In this document: in pieces, positions 1 to 7,549 of the stretch | Numbering within the stretch: position 1 is the first letter of the stretch | Layout of the letters: the number at the start of each line of letters is the position of its first letter | NCBI GenBank assembly: GCA_964650975.1 | Contig: CAZYWA010000234.1 | Span: 1-11,083 of the forward strand | Length of the DNA stretch: 11,083 bases | Source: CAZYWA01 sp964650975 [NCBI: uncultured bacterium] | GTDB taxonomy: Bacteria; JADJOY01 | Direction: 5' to 3' | The notes under the pieces: generated by a model | What the model was told of the DNA's origin: nothing | Database searches by the model: none | The model's input: the letters and a program-made list of their open reading frames with translations, nothing else | Translations under genes and position numbers: made by a program

Positions 1-92
1 AACGTATCCCGCGCGATCCGCAGCTCATCAACCTCGGCCCGCAGCCTGGCGACTTGGTCCGCTGCGCCTTCTAAATCCACGGTGGCGCCCAC
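1..92 (-). CDS. Partial coiled-coil protein, N-terminal end at the left edge
   Basis: Reading leftward from a GTG at 90-92 gives about 30 residues that run off the window. The peptide begins GATVDLEGAADQVARLRAEV and continues with DELRIARD. Hydrophobic residues are spaced in a heptad-like pattern and charged residues lie between them, which looks like a coiled coil. The frame is open upstream to a TAG at 135-137. No convincing Shine-Dalgarno sequence precedes the GTG, so the start is a guess. Short leading coiled coils occur in transposase accessory proteins, sensor proteins and many others, so I assign no function. The segment is too short to exclude a chance open frame. Confidence 0.3.
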   Translation of the reverse strand, partial: MGATVDLEGAADQVARLRAEVDELRIARDT

Positions 93-96
93 AATG

Positions 97-755
97 CGTC
101 TGCCTGTCGTGTAGACGGTAGGGTCCGATCCTCGCTACGGGAATGGGGCAAACCCCGGTATTGACCTGGGGGGATCCCCGGCGCGTCAGAAACCAAGGGG
201 CCTCACGGCGCGGCTCTGCACCGATGCCGCGAGCACGGCCGGCGGCGCGGATTACACCGGCATTTGGATGGGGTGCCTCGCGCGAGATAACGGCACGACG
301 CGGAACGGGCTCAAGCGTCAGCCGCTTGACCTCGAGGAGGAATGCTGCAGGCGTCGCTCCATCGCATGAAGCTCGGGGACGACCCTCCCCATGCTCGGAG
401 ACAACCATCCAGTCAGCTCCCGCCTGGGTCCATACTGCGAGCTCTCGCGCAATTTGCGCCGGAAATCATGCTCCTTCCGAACAGACGTGGACCTGCCAGC
501 TCGACGGTTCCGGACCGTCGGTGCGGTTGTCGAGACCCGGAAAAGCACCCGGCCGGCGCCCACGGTCCGCCCCAGATCGGATCGTCAGGTGTCTCCAGAT
601 GCGCGATCGATGGCGTCTTGCGATCCAGGTACAAGCGGCCGACAACAGGAGTGCGGTGGTGAGAGCGACGATTGCGCCGACGTGTTTGCGCGCTCATCGG
701 ATCAAGAATGCGACCGCGACGGCGTCGCGCAGCGACCGCCGCTTGCAGCGCCGAA
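97..755. other. Stretch without a supported gene
   Basis: Long open frames exist on both strands here, as expected for high-GC DNA, but their translations are rich in Arg, Pro, Ser and Ala with no recognisable domain. None has a good ribosome binding site. On the minus strand near 640-690 one frame reads AIVALTTALLLSAAC, which resembles a lipoprotein signal with a lipobox. It has no start codon between it and an in-frame stop, so it may be a gene remnant or chance. Confidence 0.4.
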
Positions 756-1100
756 TCAGCGCAGCACGACCTGCGGAAGGAACGACGAGATGCATGGCCC
801 ACCGACGGATCCGCACGCCCAGCGGCGCACATCCGGAAGCCGACTCTGAAGCGCCAACAAGAGATGAGGCAACCAGACAGCTGACAAGGGGCTCGCCTTC
901 AAGAGTGTCCAGGCCGCCACGTCTCGGGTCTTGGCGTTCGGATCGCTCCCAAAAAGCGTGAGCAATGGACCTACGGCTGTCGGCAGCTTGTCGCGCTCGA
1001 GCTCGGCGAGATGTTCGGCCGCCACGCGGCGGCGCAGTTCATGCTGACCAGGGAGATCCGCTAGCGCGACGGAGAGCCCATCGAGGGTGGGGCAGGTCAC
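756..1100 (-). CDS. Small HEAT-repeat-like protein or gene fragment
   Basis: A 114-codon frame starts at a GTG (1098-1100) a few codons after an in-frame TGA. The first 95 residues read like a folded helical protein. Two stretches, DPNAKTRDVAAWTLLKASP (about residues 53-71) and LPDVRRWACGSVG (about 87-99), resemble the inner-helix pattern of HEAT repeats, D-x-x-x-R-x-x-A-A-x-x-L. Codon third positions are mostly G or C in the first half. The tail after GSVGG looks unlike the rest and ends soon, so the true gene may be truncated or frameshifted near 780-800. No clear ribosome binding site is visible. HEAT repeats mediate protein-protein contacts; no partner can be inferred. It could instead be a chance frame. 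Confidence 0.35.
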   Translation of the reverse strand: MTCPTLDGLSVALADLPGQHELRRRVAAEHLAELERDKLPTAVGPLLTLFGSDPNAKTRDVAAWTLLKASPLSAVWLPHLLLALQSRLPDVRRWACGSVGGPCISSFLPQVVLR

Positions 1101-1474
1101 GGCGGGGCGGGCGCACCCTCATTGACGGGGCGACGCTGGATTAGTGCGGATCGTACTGCCCCGCGAAACCCCACCGCTTAGCTGCGGCAACGCGCCTCCG
1201 GGAGCCTCGCCGCGCTCGGCCGCGGCACCCCGGCGAGCATCGTCGACGGCGGGCCACTCGAAAGAACGAGGAAGCTCATCAGGCTTCCCCCCGGGCAGCC
1301 CGCCGCAATCGTCGGCGACATGGATCTGGACCGCTGCTGAGGTTCGTCGATGCGTTCAGCCGCAGGCGAGCTGGACGGCATCAGCACCATCCTTCCCTGC
1401 GGCACGCCTTGTGCTGTGCTCCTCCTGCACTTTGTCTCTTGTAGCTTTGTAAGACTGCTAAAAGGACTTGGACG
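1101..1474. other. Stretch without a supported gene, upstream of the response regulator
   Basis: No frame has both a start codon with a ribosome binding site and a recognisable product. The last 40 bases before the response regulator are AT-richer than the surroundings, as expected for a promoter region, but I cannot pick a -35/-10 pair with confidence. A plus-strand frame between stops at 1179 and 1338 encodes a natural-looking peptide but lacks a start codon. Confidence 0.4.
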
Positions 1475-1843
1475 ATGCCGCTCATCCTTGTTATCGACGA
1501 CGATGGCGTAACTCGAGAAGCGATGGAGGCCCTTCTCGAGCACGCTGGATTCGACGTCTGTCTCGCGGCGGATGGCATCGAGGGTGCCGACCGCTGGACG
1601 ATTATGCGTCCGGACCTCGTGATCACAGATCTCCAGATGCCTCGGCGCGATGGCCTCCAGATCATCAGGTTGCTACAAAGGGAGCTCCCAGATGTGCCGG
1701 TGATCGCCTGCTCGGGTTGCCATAGGGGCAATCATCGAGACGAGCTCGACGAGGCCGCCCGCTTGGGCGCCGTGCCGCTTCGAAAGCCCGTCGATGCGAT
1801 GGAGCTCGTCGCGCTAGCGAAAGCCGCGATCCGTCGAAGATAG
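1475..1843 (+). CDS. Single-domain response regulator (receiver only, CheY-like)
   Basis: The 122-residue product is a stand-alone REC domain that would take a phosphoryl group from a histidine kinase. The acidic cluster is D8-D9-D10, the phospho-acceptor is D52 in VITDLQMP, the switch residue is S80 in VIACS, and the conserved lysine is K104 in LRKP. There is no output domain after alpha-5, and the length equals a bare receiver domain, so it should signal by protein contact or act in a phosphorelay. The ATG at 1475 is preceded by AAGGA eight bases upstream, which supports this start. The gene converges on the hybrid kinase, with 18 bases between the stops, so the kinase is the obvious candidate partner. 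That pairing is inference; convergent genes are not co-transcribed. Confidence 0.95.
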   Translation: MPLILVIDDDGVTREAMEALLEHAGFDVCLAADGIEGADRWTIMRPDLVITDLQMPRRDGLQIIRLLQRELPDVPVIACSGCHRGNHRDELDEAARLGAVPLRKPVDAMELVALAKAAIRRR

Positions 1844-1861
1844 GCGTGCGACTCAATGAGC

Positions 1862-4768
1862 TCAGCTGCCGGGCTCCGCGGGCGAACGCTTGCGCTCGCC
1901 GAGAATACGCAGCAACTCGTCGACGTCGACCGGTTTCACTAGATGATGGTCGAAGCCCGCCTCTCGGGAGCGACGGCGGTCGTCCTCCTGCGCCCAACCA
2001 GTCAACGCCACGAGCACGGGATCTTTTCCCCAAGGCTGCTCGCGGATACGCCGGCAGGCTCCATAGCCGTCAAGCACCGGAAGGCCGATATCGAGAAGCA
2101 CGACGTCTGGCCGCAAGCGCTCGGCCAGCTCCGCCCCTTCTCGTCCGTCGTAGGCCGTGCGCGTGTCGTGGTCCATGAGTCGCAGCAGCATCGCCAGACT
2201 GTCGGCACTGTCGGCATTGTCGTCGACGATTAGTACCCGCAACGGGATACCCGGAATGGCAGGGGCATCCTTCGGCCTGGGCTCGGGTGGCTCGAGCACC
2301 GTCGGCAAGCGGACGATGAATTCGGAGCCGCGGCCGCGCCCTCCGCTCCTTGCCTCCACGCTCCCGCCGTGCATCTCGACCAACTGCTTCACCAAAGTAA
2401 GCCCGATGCCAAGACCGCCCTGCGACCGGCCGCGTGCGTCATCGACCTGCGAGAACATGTCGAAGACGCGGGTCAGCTCGCCCGGCTCGATGCCAATGCC
2501 CTGGTCCTTAATCGAGACCAAGACCTCACCGGCGCGCTGCTCGGCGCTCAGCCAGATGTGCCCGCCGCGCTCCATGTACTTGGCGCTGTTGGTGAGCAGA
2601 TTGGACAAAACCTGCGCCAGCCGAACGAGGTCGGCGTCCACCAGGATGGGTTGCGCGGGCAGCGCGATGGTAATGCCGTGGCCGGCGCGCTCGATGAGTG
2701 GGCGGCTCGCTTCCAGCGCGCTGTTGATCACTAGGGCGAGCGGTTGACACTCCTTCCGTAGCTCGAGCTTGCCCTGCGTGATGCGGCTCACGTCGAGCAG
2801 GTCGTCGACCAGCCGGACCATGTGATCGAGCTGCCGCTCGATCACATTGCGAGCCTGCTCGCGAGTCGAGCGGTCGGCGGAGCGCCGCACCACCTGCAGC
2901 GCGTGCCGGATCGGGGCCAATGGGTTGCGAAGCTCGTGGGCCAGGATGGCGAGGAACTCGTCCTTGCGGCGGTCGGCCTCCTCGAGCGCCTCGCCGCGCT
3001 CGCGGAGCGCCCGCTGGTACTCGCCGCGCAGCCGGGCGAGCTGGATCTGCGACGAGACGCGCGCCAGCAGTTCCCGGGCGCTGAACGGCTTGATCACGTA
3101 GTCGTCCGCTCCCGCGGCGAGGCCCTCGATGCGCGATTCCTCGCCGGCGCGCGCGGAGATCAGGATCACCGGCACATCGCGGGTGAGGGGGTCGGCGCGC
3201 AGCTCGCGCAGCAACTCAAATCCATCCATCCGCGGCATCATGACGTCACTCAGAACCAGGTCCGGCCTGCGCGCGCGCACCGCATCGAGTGCCAACACGC
3301 CATCCGCGACGGCTTCCACCTCGTAGTCGCCGAGCAGCCGACGCACGTAGTCGCGCATGTCCGCGTTGTCGTCGGCGAGCACGATCCGCGCGGTCGCGGG
3401 ATCGTCCGGCGCGGTCGAGGCGGATCGCTCGGCCATTGCGGCAGCTCGCTCGCCGCTCTTCAGGCGCTGTGCCGTGTGGCGCGCCGCCGGCGCCCACCGC
3501 AGCAGCTCCTCGACGAAAGCGTCGGCTCGTAAGGCGGTGGACGCGAGCGTGCGCGCCACCTCGATCCGATCCGCAGGCAAATGCGCCCTGCCGAGCGGGA
3601 TCGTGACGGTGAAGGAGCTGCCGCGGTCGACCTCGCTTGCGATCGAAACGGTGCCACCGTGCAGCTTGGCCAGTTCCTGAACCAGCGCCAGGCCGATGCC
3701 GCTCCCTTCGTACGACCGTCCGCGCGCTCCGCGGACGCGGTGGAAGCGCTCGAACAGGCGCGGGAGCTCCGCGGCCGGAATGCCCGTCCCGGTGTCGCGA
3801 ATCGTGAGCCGCACGACCCGATCGCCAGGCCGCAGTGAGACCTCGATGCGCCCCTCGAACGTGAACTTGAAGGCGTTCGAAATCAGGTTTAGGACTATCT
3901 TCTCCCACATCTCCCGGTCCACGTAGACCGGCTCTGGGAGCGGCGCGCAATCGACCACCAGCTCGAGCCCGGCGCGCTCCACTGCCGAGCGGAAGACACT
4001 GGCCAGCTCAGCCGTCACCGCCGCGAGGTCGACGGGTTCGTAAGACGCTTCTACTCGCCCCGCCTCGATCCGGGAGAAATCGAGCAGCGTGTTGACCAGC
4101 TTGAGGAGCCTGAGCGAGTTGCGGTGCGCCAGAGCCAGACGGGAGCGGTTGGCGTCGTCGGCGCTGGCCGGCTCGGCCAGCGCGTCCTCGAGCGGCCCCA
4201 TCATCAACGTGAGCGGGGTGCGGAACTCATGGCTGATGTTGGCAAAGAACTGGGTCTTGAGCTTGTCGAGCTGCGCTAGCTCCTCTCGCTGCCGCGCGAT
4301 CTCGCGCTCGTTCGCCTTCTTCTCGGTGATGTCGCGTCCCTCCGCGGTGATGAACACCACGTTTCCGCGCTCGTCCTTCACCGGCATGAGCGAGGCGTCG
4401 ATGATGATCGTCTCCTTGCCGCCAGCGCGGCCGTAGATCTCCGCGTCCCAGCGCACGAACTCGCCTTGCGCGGCGCGCCGGATCGAGTCGCGCAGCGTGG
4501 CGTTGACCTCCTCCGAGACCTGCCACCAGAAAGTGGTCCAGAAGGGTTTTCCTTCGACGTCGGAGAGCTGGACGCCAACCGCGTCGAGCGCCACGCGATT
4601 GATCTCGAGCACCGTGCCGCCCTCGTCGAGGAGACCCACGAACTGCACCATCGAGTCGAGGGTGATCCGCGCGAGCTTCTGACGGTAGCGCTCGCGGGTA
4701 TCGTCCGCCAGAAGCTCGGTACCCGCCACGCTGAGCAGCGCCCCGCGTTTCGGCCGGTCGGCTGTCAT
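1862..4768 (-). CDS. Hybrid sensor histidine kinase with two kinase and two receiver modules
   Basis: The intact product has 968 residues and no predicted membrane segment, so it is probably cytoplasmic. Domains in order: a PAS domain (about 30-150, ending GRDITEKKA), a short coiled linker (150-170), HisKA with H180 in SHEFRTPL, and HATPase with N-box NLISNAFKF (294-302), G1 box DTGTGI (325-330) and G2 GSGIGL (355-360). Next come REC1 (about 461-575; D466, D467, phospho-acceptor D508, K560), a second HisKA with H611 in AHELRNPL, a second HATPase (NLLTNSAKY 723-731; DQGIGI 755-760; GLGIGL 785-790), and REC2 (about 843-955; D849, D850, D893, T923, K945). All catalytic residues are present in both kinase modules. 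The ATG at 4766-4768 is the first usable start in this frame but has no good Shine-Dalgarno sequence. The PAS suggests an intracellular signal, which cannot be named. No output domain is present, so phosphate probably moves to a separate protein such as the neighbouring receiver. Confidence 0.97.
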   Translation of the reverse strand: MTADRPKRGALLSVAGTELLADDTRERYRQKLARITLDSMVQFVGLLDEGGTVLEINRVALDAVGVQLSDVEGKPFWTTFWWQVSEEVNATLRDSIRRAAQGEFVRWDAEIYGRAGGKETIIIDASLMPVKDERGNVVFITAEGRDITEKKANEREIARQREELAQLDKLKTQFFANISHEFRTPLTLMMGPLEDALAEPASADDANRSRLALAHRNSLRLLKLVNTLLDFSRIEAGRVEASYEPVDLAAVTAELASVFRSAVERAGLELVVDCAPLPEPVYVDREMWEKIVLNLISNAFKFTFEGRIEVSLRPGDRVVRLTIRDTGTGIPAAELPRLFERFHRVRGARGRSYEGSGIGLALVQELAKLHGGTVSIASEVDRGSSFTVTIPLGRAHLPADRIEVARTLASTALRADAFVEELLRWAPAARHTAQRLKSGERAAAMAERSASTAPDDPATARIVLADDNADMRDYVRRLLGDYEVEAVADGVLALDAVRARRPDLVLSDVMMPRMDGFELLRELRADPLTRDVPVILISARAGEESRIEGLAAGADDYVIKPFSARELLARVSSQIQLARLRGEYQRALRERGEALEEADRRKDEFLAILAHELRNPLAPIRHALQVVRRSADRSTREQARNVIERQLDHMVRLVDDLLDVSRITQGKLELRKECQPLALVINSALEASRPLIERAGHGITIALPAQPILVDADLVRLAQVLSNLLTNSAKYMERGGHIWLSAEQRAGEVLVSIKDQGIGIEPGELTRVFDMFSQVDDARGRSQGGLGIGLTLVKQLVEMHGGSVEARSGGRGRGSEFIVRLPTVLEPPEPRPKDAPAIPGIPLRVLIVDDNADSADSLAMLLRLMDHDTRTAYDGREGAELAERLRPDVVLLDIGLPVLDGYGACRRIREQPWGKDPVLVALTGWAQEDDRRRSREAGFDHHLVKPVDVDELLRILGERKRSPAEPGS

Positions 4769-5132
4769 AGAAGAGGGCCGATTCAGCCCGAAGTGGGACG
4801 GCGGGGCGGGACGTGCGACATTCAGAGCTCGAGCCGCGCCTGCTACCGGTCCGACGCGGCCTCGCCCACGGGCAAGCGCCTGCGAATGAGTCGCGTAAGG
4901 CTAAGCGTGCATTCGCCACGGCGCAAGGAGAGGGGGGCGACCGCCTTTTCGGTGCCGGGAGCCGATTCAGGCGGCGGCCTGCTGGGATGGTTGCGTCCGG
5001 TATCAACGCGGTCCGCTCGCCCCATGGAAGCGCCGTGTGTCTCCGAGCACCATACCCACCGTTCCAGGAACCCTGTCCTAACCTTGGATCCTGGCCCGCG
5101 ACCAGGCCGTAGTCTCAGCAGTAGGTCAGGGG
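4769..5132. other. Upstream region of the hybrid kinase, no gene seen
   Basis: Frames here are short and arginine/proline-rich without recognisable domains. The region must contain the promoter of the minus-strand kinase, but I cannot identify it. A small palindrome, GTTCCAGGAAC, lies at 5061-5071, about 290 bases upstream of the kinase start; it could be an operator or chance. Confidence 0.35.
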
Positions 5133-5150
5133 TCAACCCCGCGACCCTAC
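5121..5150 (-). terminator. Stem-loop at the end of the recombinase remnant
   Basis: The segment folds as GTAGGTC, a bulge, GGGG, loop TCAA, CCCC, a bulge and GACC-TAC. The loop contains the stop codon (5133-5135) of the recombinase remnant read on the minus strand. There is no T-run after the stem, so a factor-independent terminator is possible but weak. Confidence 0.3.
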
Positions 5151-5760
5151 TATGGCCGCCGCCGCATTCTCCTCGAAGACGTTCGCGCGTCTGATGTACC
5201 TAAGGATCACCACCATCGACCGGTGTCCCGTTTCGTTGGCGAACGATCACTCCGAGCAACCTCGGCGAGCCGCGGTGGTCACGAACCCCAGCCTGAGCGA
5301 GTGCCCCGAGAGCCGCTCGGCGTCGACCGCGGCTGCCATCGCAGCGCGCTTCACCACCCGAGCGACGGTGAGCCCATCCGTCCGGTCGGGTTCAGGAGTT
5401 ACCGTGCCGATCGACGCTTCGAAACAGCGGCCCGCTGGAGATCCGTGCCGCCCCGATCCACGTCTTGAGCGCCCGCACCGGGTAGGTTTTCGGCGTCGCG
5501 CCAAACGGGATCGCCTTCACGAGCTCGAGGCCTTCCTGGTCGACCTTCCACCGGCGCACGGTGACCAACAGCCCCGGGACGCACTCCTCGCCGATGTCTC
5601 CGACGTCGAGCGCGGCCACTTTGGCTGCGCCGGAAACGCGCCGACGAAGCCGACCAGGACCTGGCGCGGTCGCGGATCCCGACCAGCGTCGGCACCAGGG
5701 TGGCGAGGATCGCCTTCAGCTCGTGCGTGGCCCACGGTGCGCCGTCCGCCTGGCCGAACT
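5133..5760 (-). pseudogene. Tyrosine recombinase (phage integrase family), broken catalytic domain
   Basis: Joining frames on the minus strand rebuilds nearly the whole catalytic domain of a tyrosine recombinase, the enzyme class that integrates phages and islands. Pieces in order are HELKAILATLVPTLVGIRDR (about 5722-5663), LVGFVGAF with FRR carrying the box-I arginine (about 5650-5630), and AALDVGDI...TVRRWKVDQEG...AIPFG...RALKTWIGAA...GPLFRSVDRHG (5619-5400). Then come VARVVKRAA...SGHSLRLGFVTTAARRG, which holds the H-x-x-R box, and finally TGHRS and RYIRRANVFEEN, which hold the GH histidine and the nucleophilic tyrosine. At least three frameshifts (near 5660, 5625 and 5400) and an in-frame TGA at 5247-5249, in a position where homologues usually have arginine, inactivate it. 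The N-terminal DNA-binding domain is missing: recombinase sequence begins directly after the stop of the ferritin-like gene. Confidence 0.85.
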
Positions 5761-5767
5761 CCCAGTC

Positions 5768-6361
5768 TCACAGCATCTCGGTGCGCTGCTGCTTCGCGCG
5801 CGCCGCGCCGATCGCAGTCTTTACTTCCTTCTCCTCCTCGGGAGGTGGCAGCACTGCAGGCATGCCGAGGGATTCGATCCAGAGTTCTCGGCACCAGCCG
5901 GTCGAGTGGTACACGTGCTCGTCCTCCTGATCCTCGACCTGGTCATGGGCTTCCTTGATTGCCTTCTTACGGTCGCCCGTCGATTTGTTCGCTGCCTCGC
6001 CGAGCAGCTCCCAATTCAGATGATCCTTTGTCTCAGCGAGAACGACGCACTCTGTCGCCACGATCTGGGCGGCGTTGGGATCACCGCTCTCAATTGCCAT
6101 CTCCATCGCCTTAACCAATGACTCGCCGATGTGCTTCACAACCTGCCGCCCGGGCGACTGTGCCGCGACATCGATGCCCAGCTGCCCGCCCAACTCCTCG
6201 ACGATCTGGCGGTGCTGCTGAGTTTGTTCGAGGTACTTGGTCCACTCCTTCTTGAGGTCATCGTTGACGACACAGCGCAACGCCGTCTCATAGATCTGGA
6301 TACCGCCCATCTCCGTTTCCAGGGCCTGCAATACCAACTCGGTCAGTTGTTCATCGTTCAT
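5768..6361 (-). CDS. Ferritin-like four-helix protein
   Basis: From the ATG at 6359-6361 the product has 197 residues. It is helical and rich in Glu and His, in the style of the rubrerythrin/ferritin-like superfamily: helix 1 with ETEMGG and IYE (E15, E17, E25), helix 2 with E45 and H50, helix 3 with E104, E110 and H114, helix 4 with EDEH (E146, H149) and H152. These residues could form a di-metal site, which would suit iron storage or peroxide protection; the exact ligands are inference. I prefer this start because GAGG sits six bases upstream; a start at 6400 would add 13 residues but has a poorer site. The C-terminal 30 residues are charged and probably flexible. It is intact although its neighbours are decayed. 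It is followed with no gap to speak of by the recombinase remnant. Confidence 0.85.
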   Translation of the reverse strand: MNDEQLTELVLQALETEMGGIQIYETALRCVVNDDLKKEWTKYLEQTQQHRQIVEELGGQLGIDVAAQSPGRQVVKHIGESLVKAMEMAIESGDPNAAQIVATECVVLAETKDHLNWELLGEAANKSTGDRKKAIKEAHDQVEDQEDEHVYHSTGWCRELWIESLGMPAVLPPPEEEKEVKTAIGAARAKQQRTEML

Positions 6362-6515
6362 GGCAACCCTCATGGAATGCGACTGCGTTGTGGGATACAT
6401 GCTGCGGAGATTCTGCTCGGGGACACGCCGCAGTCTCGTTGCTGACCGTGAGGCGTCACCGCACGGATCGGCTGCTCACCCGCTCACCGCGCAATGCTTC
6501 GCGGGGCGGAGCGAA

Positions 6516-6548
6516 AGCGGACCGCGCGCCCGATGCACGCGGTCCGCT
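6516..6548 (-). terminator. Perfect 11-bp stem-loop after the hydrophilic protein gene
   Basis: AGCGGACCGCG (6516-6526) and its exact complement (6538-6548) flank an 11-base loop. It begins 29 bases past the stop of the gene at 6578-6811. Read on the minus strand the stem is followed by CTTTCG, a short T-run, so it is a plausible terminator for that gene and would separate it from the ferritin-like gene. Confidence 0.5.
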
Positions 6549-6577
6549 GTACCGCGACGACGAAAGATCGCGATCGA

Positions 6578-6811
6578 TCAGGTGCTGGAGGTGCGATCTT
6601 CGCGGTCGCGGCCGGCGTCGATCTCCGTGTCCATGTCCCGATCCGCGTTCCCGGATCGGTCGCGGTTACGATCCCCGGACTCGCTCTCGCCGCCACTCGG
6701 CCCCTTCTGATTGCGCTCCTGCTCCTGCGGCTGCTGTCGTGGCTGCTGCTGTTGCGAGCCCTTGTTCGTGTCCAGATCTTGCTCGCGATCGTTGTCCTTG
6801 TTCGTGCCCAT
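6578..6811 (-). CDS. Small hydrophilic, disordered stress-type protein
   Basis: The product has 77 residues, starts MGTNKDNDREQ and is almost entirely Asp, Glu, Arg, Asn, Gln, Gly and Ser, with a Gln run at 20-23. There is no hydrophobic core, signal peptide or cysteine. This composition matches hydrophilins and other disordered stress-tolerance proteins, but no family motif is visible, so function is inferred from composition only. The start is chosen on strong evidence: AAGGAG at 6819-6824 lies seven bases before the ATG (6809-6811). A longer frame reaching 6970 lacks such a site and its extra residues look non-coding. A -10-like TACAAT (minus strand, 6852-6857) could belong to its promoter. 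The ferritin-like gene follows on the same strand, but a stem-loop lies between them, so they are probably separate transcripts. Confidence 0.62.
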   Translation of the reverse strand: MGTNKDNDREQDLDTNKGSQQQQPRQQPQEQERNQKGPSGGESESGDRNRDRSGNADRDMDTEIDAGRDREDRTSST

Positions 6812-7259
6812 GGTCGTTCTCCTTGATCGCCGGAAGGCGACAGGAAGCGGAATTGTACCGACCATGAGCACGCCGCATGCCAGGACGCGAGCCCCGGCGG
6901 GTCTGCGCCACATGGTCTCTGGTTCGCCCGCGTGCAGAATCGGACCGCTACTCGCAACCCGATTCTGCAAAGTGTCCTTCGGAAGGGCGCTCCCGAGAGG
7001 GTCGACGCCATCGAAAGGGGCTATCGGACGACAGACCGAGGGTCGAAGTCCTGAGCCGAAAATCGCGCGGTGTTCATCCAGGACGAGGAGCGATCAGCTT
7101 CGGTCTGTCCGCGCGTAGCGACGCCACCGAGTCGAGAACCTTCCGGTACCGGTCAGTCCTTCATCCACCAGGCGGTGACTCGGAAGTTGAATCGTGTGGT
7201 CGACCTGGCCGACCCGTCTCCGATTCCCGTGTGGCTGGCGCTACAACCAGGAAGGACCC
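6812..7259. other. Intergenic stretch between divergent genes
   Basis: No gene is supported here. The stretch separates the minus-strand hydrophilic protein gene from the plus-strand membrane-protein fragment, so both promoters should lie in it. It contains one clear structure, the inverted repeat at 6933-6969, listed separately. Confidence 0.4.
6933..6969. repeat. Perfect 11-bp inverted repeat in a divergent intergenic region
   Basis: TGCAGAATCGG (6933-6943) and its exact complement (6959-6969) are separated by 15 bases. There is no T-run on either side, so it does not look like a terminator. The arms are about 37 bp end to end, which would suit a dimeric regulator contacting two sites, or a transposon end. 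The role is unknown. Confidence 0.5.
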
Positions 7260-7513
7260 ATGGCGCTGCTTCAAGCTCCATTCGCGATTTTGAGTCGGTC
7301 GCTCGGCAAGGTACTGAATGCCGTCTTCGGCTGGGCGGTCATCGCGCTCTTCGGCGCGACCTCGCCGCGAGAGAAGACCATCCTGTCCGGCCTAGTGGCA
7401 CTCGCGGCAGCATGGCCGGTACTCGCCCTCGGAATCGTCTTCCCCAGCTCACGACCGCAGTGCTCGCGTTCGAAGACACCTGCGGAAGGCGCCCCAAGCT
7501 CACCTATGCTTGA
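7260..7513 (+). pseudogene. N-terminal fragment of a membrane protein, frameshifted and truncated
   Basis: The frame starts at ATG 7260 with GGAAGGA just upstream. Residues 1-62 look genuine: an amphipathic start (MALLQAPFAILSRSLGKVLN), a hydrophobic helix at about 20-33 (AVFGWAVIALFG), then TSPREKTILS and a second helix at about 41-61 ending GIVFP. At about 7443 a one-base loss shifts the frame; the other frame resumes with QLTTAVLAF and stops at 7511-7513. Full-length relatives, as I remember the pattern, are polytopic proteins several times longer, so the 3' part is missing. The IS3-family remnant begins within about 40 bases and is the likely cause of truncation. Function is unknown. Confidence 0.5.
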
Positions 7514-7549
7514 TGAACCGACACGGTGTTGCGACGACCCCTCGAACCC

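Noticed and set aside
640-690. Lipobox-like peptide on the minus strand
   Set aside because: It has no start codon after the preceding stop, and the residues that follow are Arg-rich and unlike a lipoprotein.
143-961. Long plus-strand open frame of 272 codons
   Set aside because: Its product is dominated by Arg, Ser, Pro and Ala, has no domain or ribosome binding site, and overlaps the better minus-strand HEAT-like frame.
1182-1340. Plus-strand open frame of 52 residues with natural-looking composition
   Set aside because: It lies between two stops without ATG, GTG or TTG at a usable position and without a ribosome binding site; it could be a gene remnant but cannot be shown.
1178-1543. Minus-strand open frame overlapping the response regulator start
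   Set aside because: It is antisense to a certain gene, lacks a domain, and its product is Ser/Pro/Arg-rich.
6812-6970. N-terminal extension of the hydrophilic protein to 6970
   Set aside because: The extension has no ribosome binding site, while the internal ATG at 6811 has a strong one and marks a sharp change in composition.
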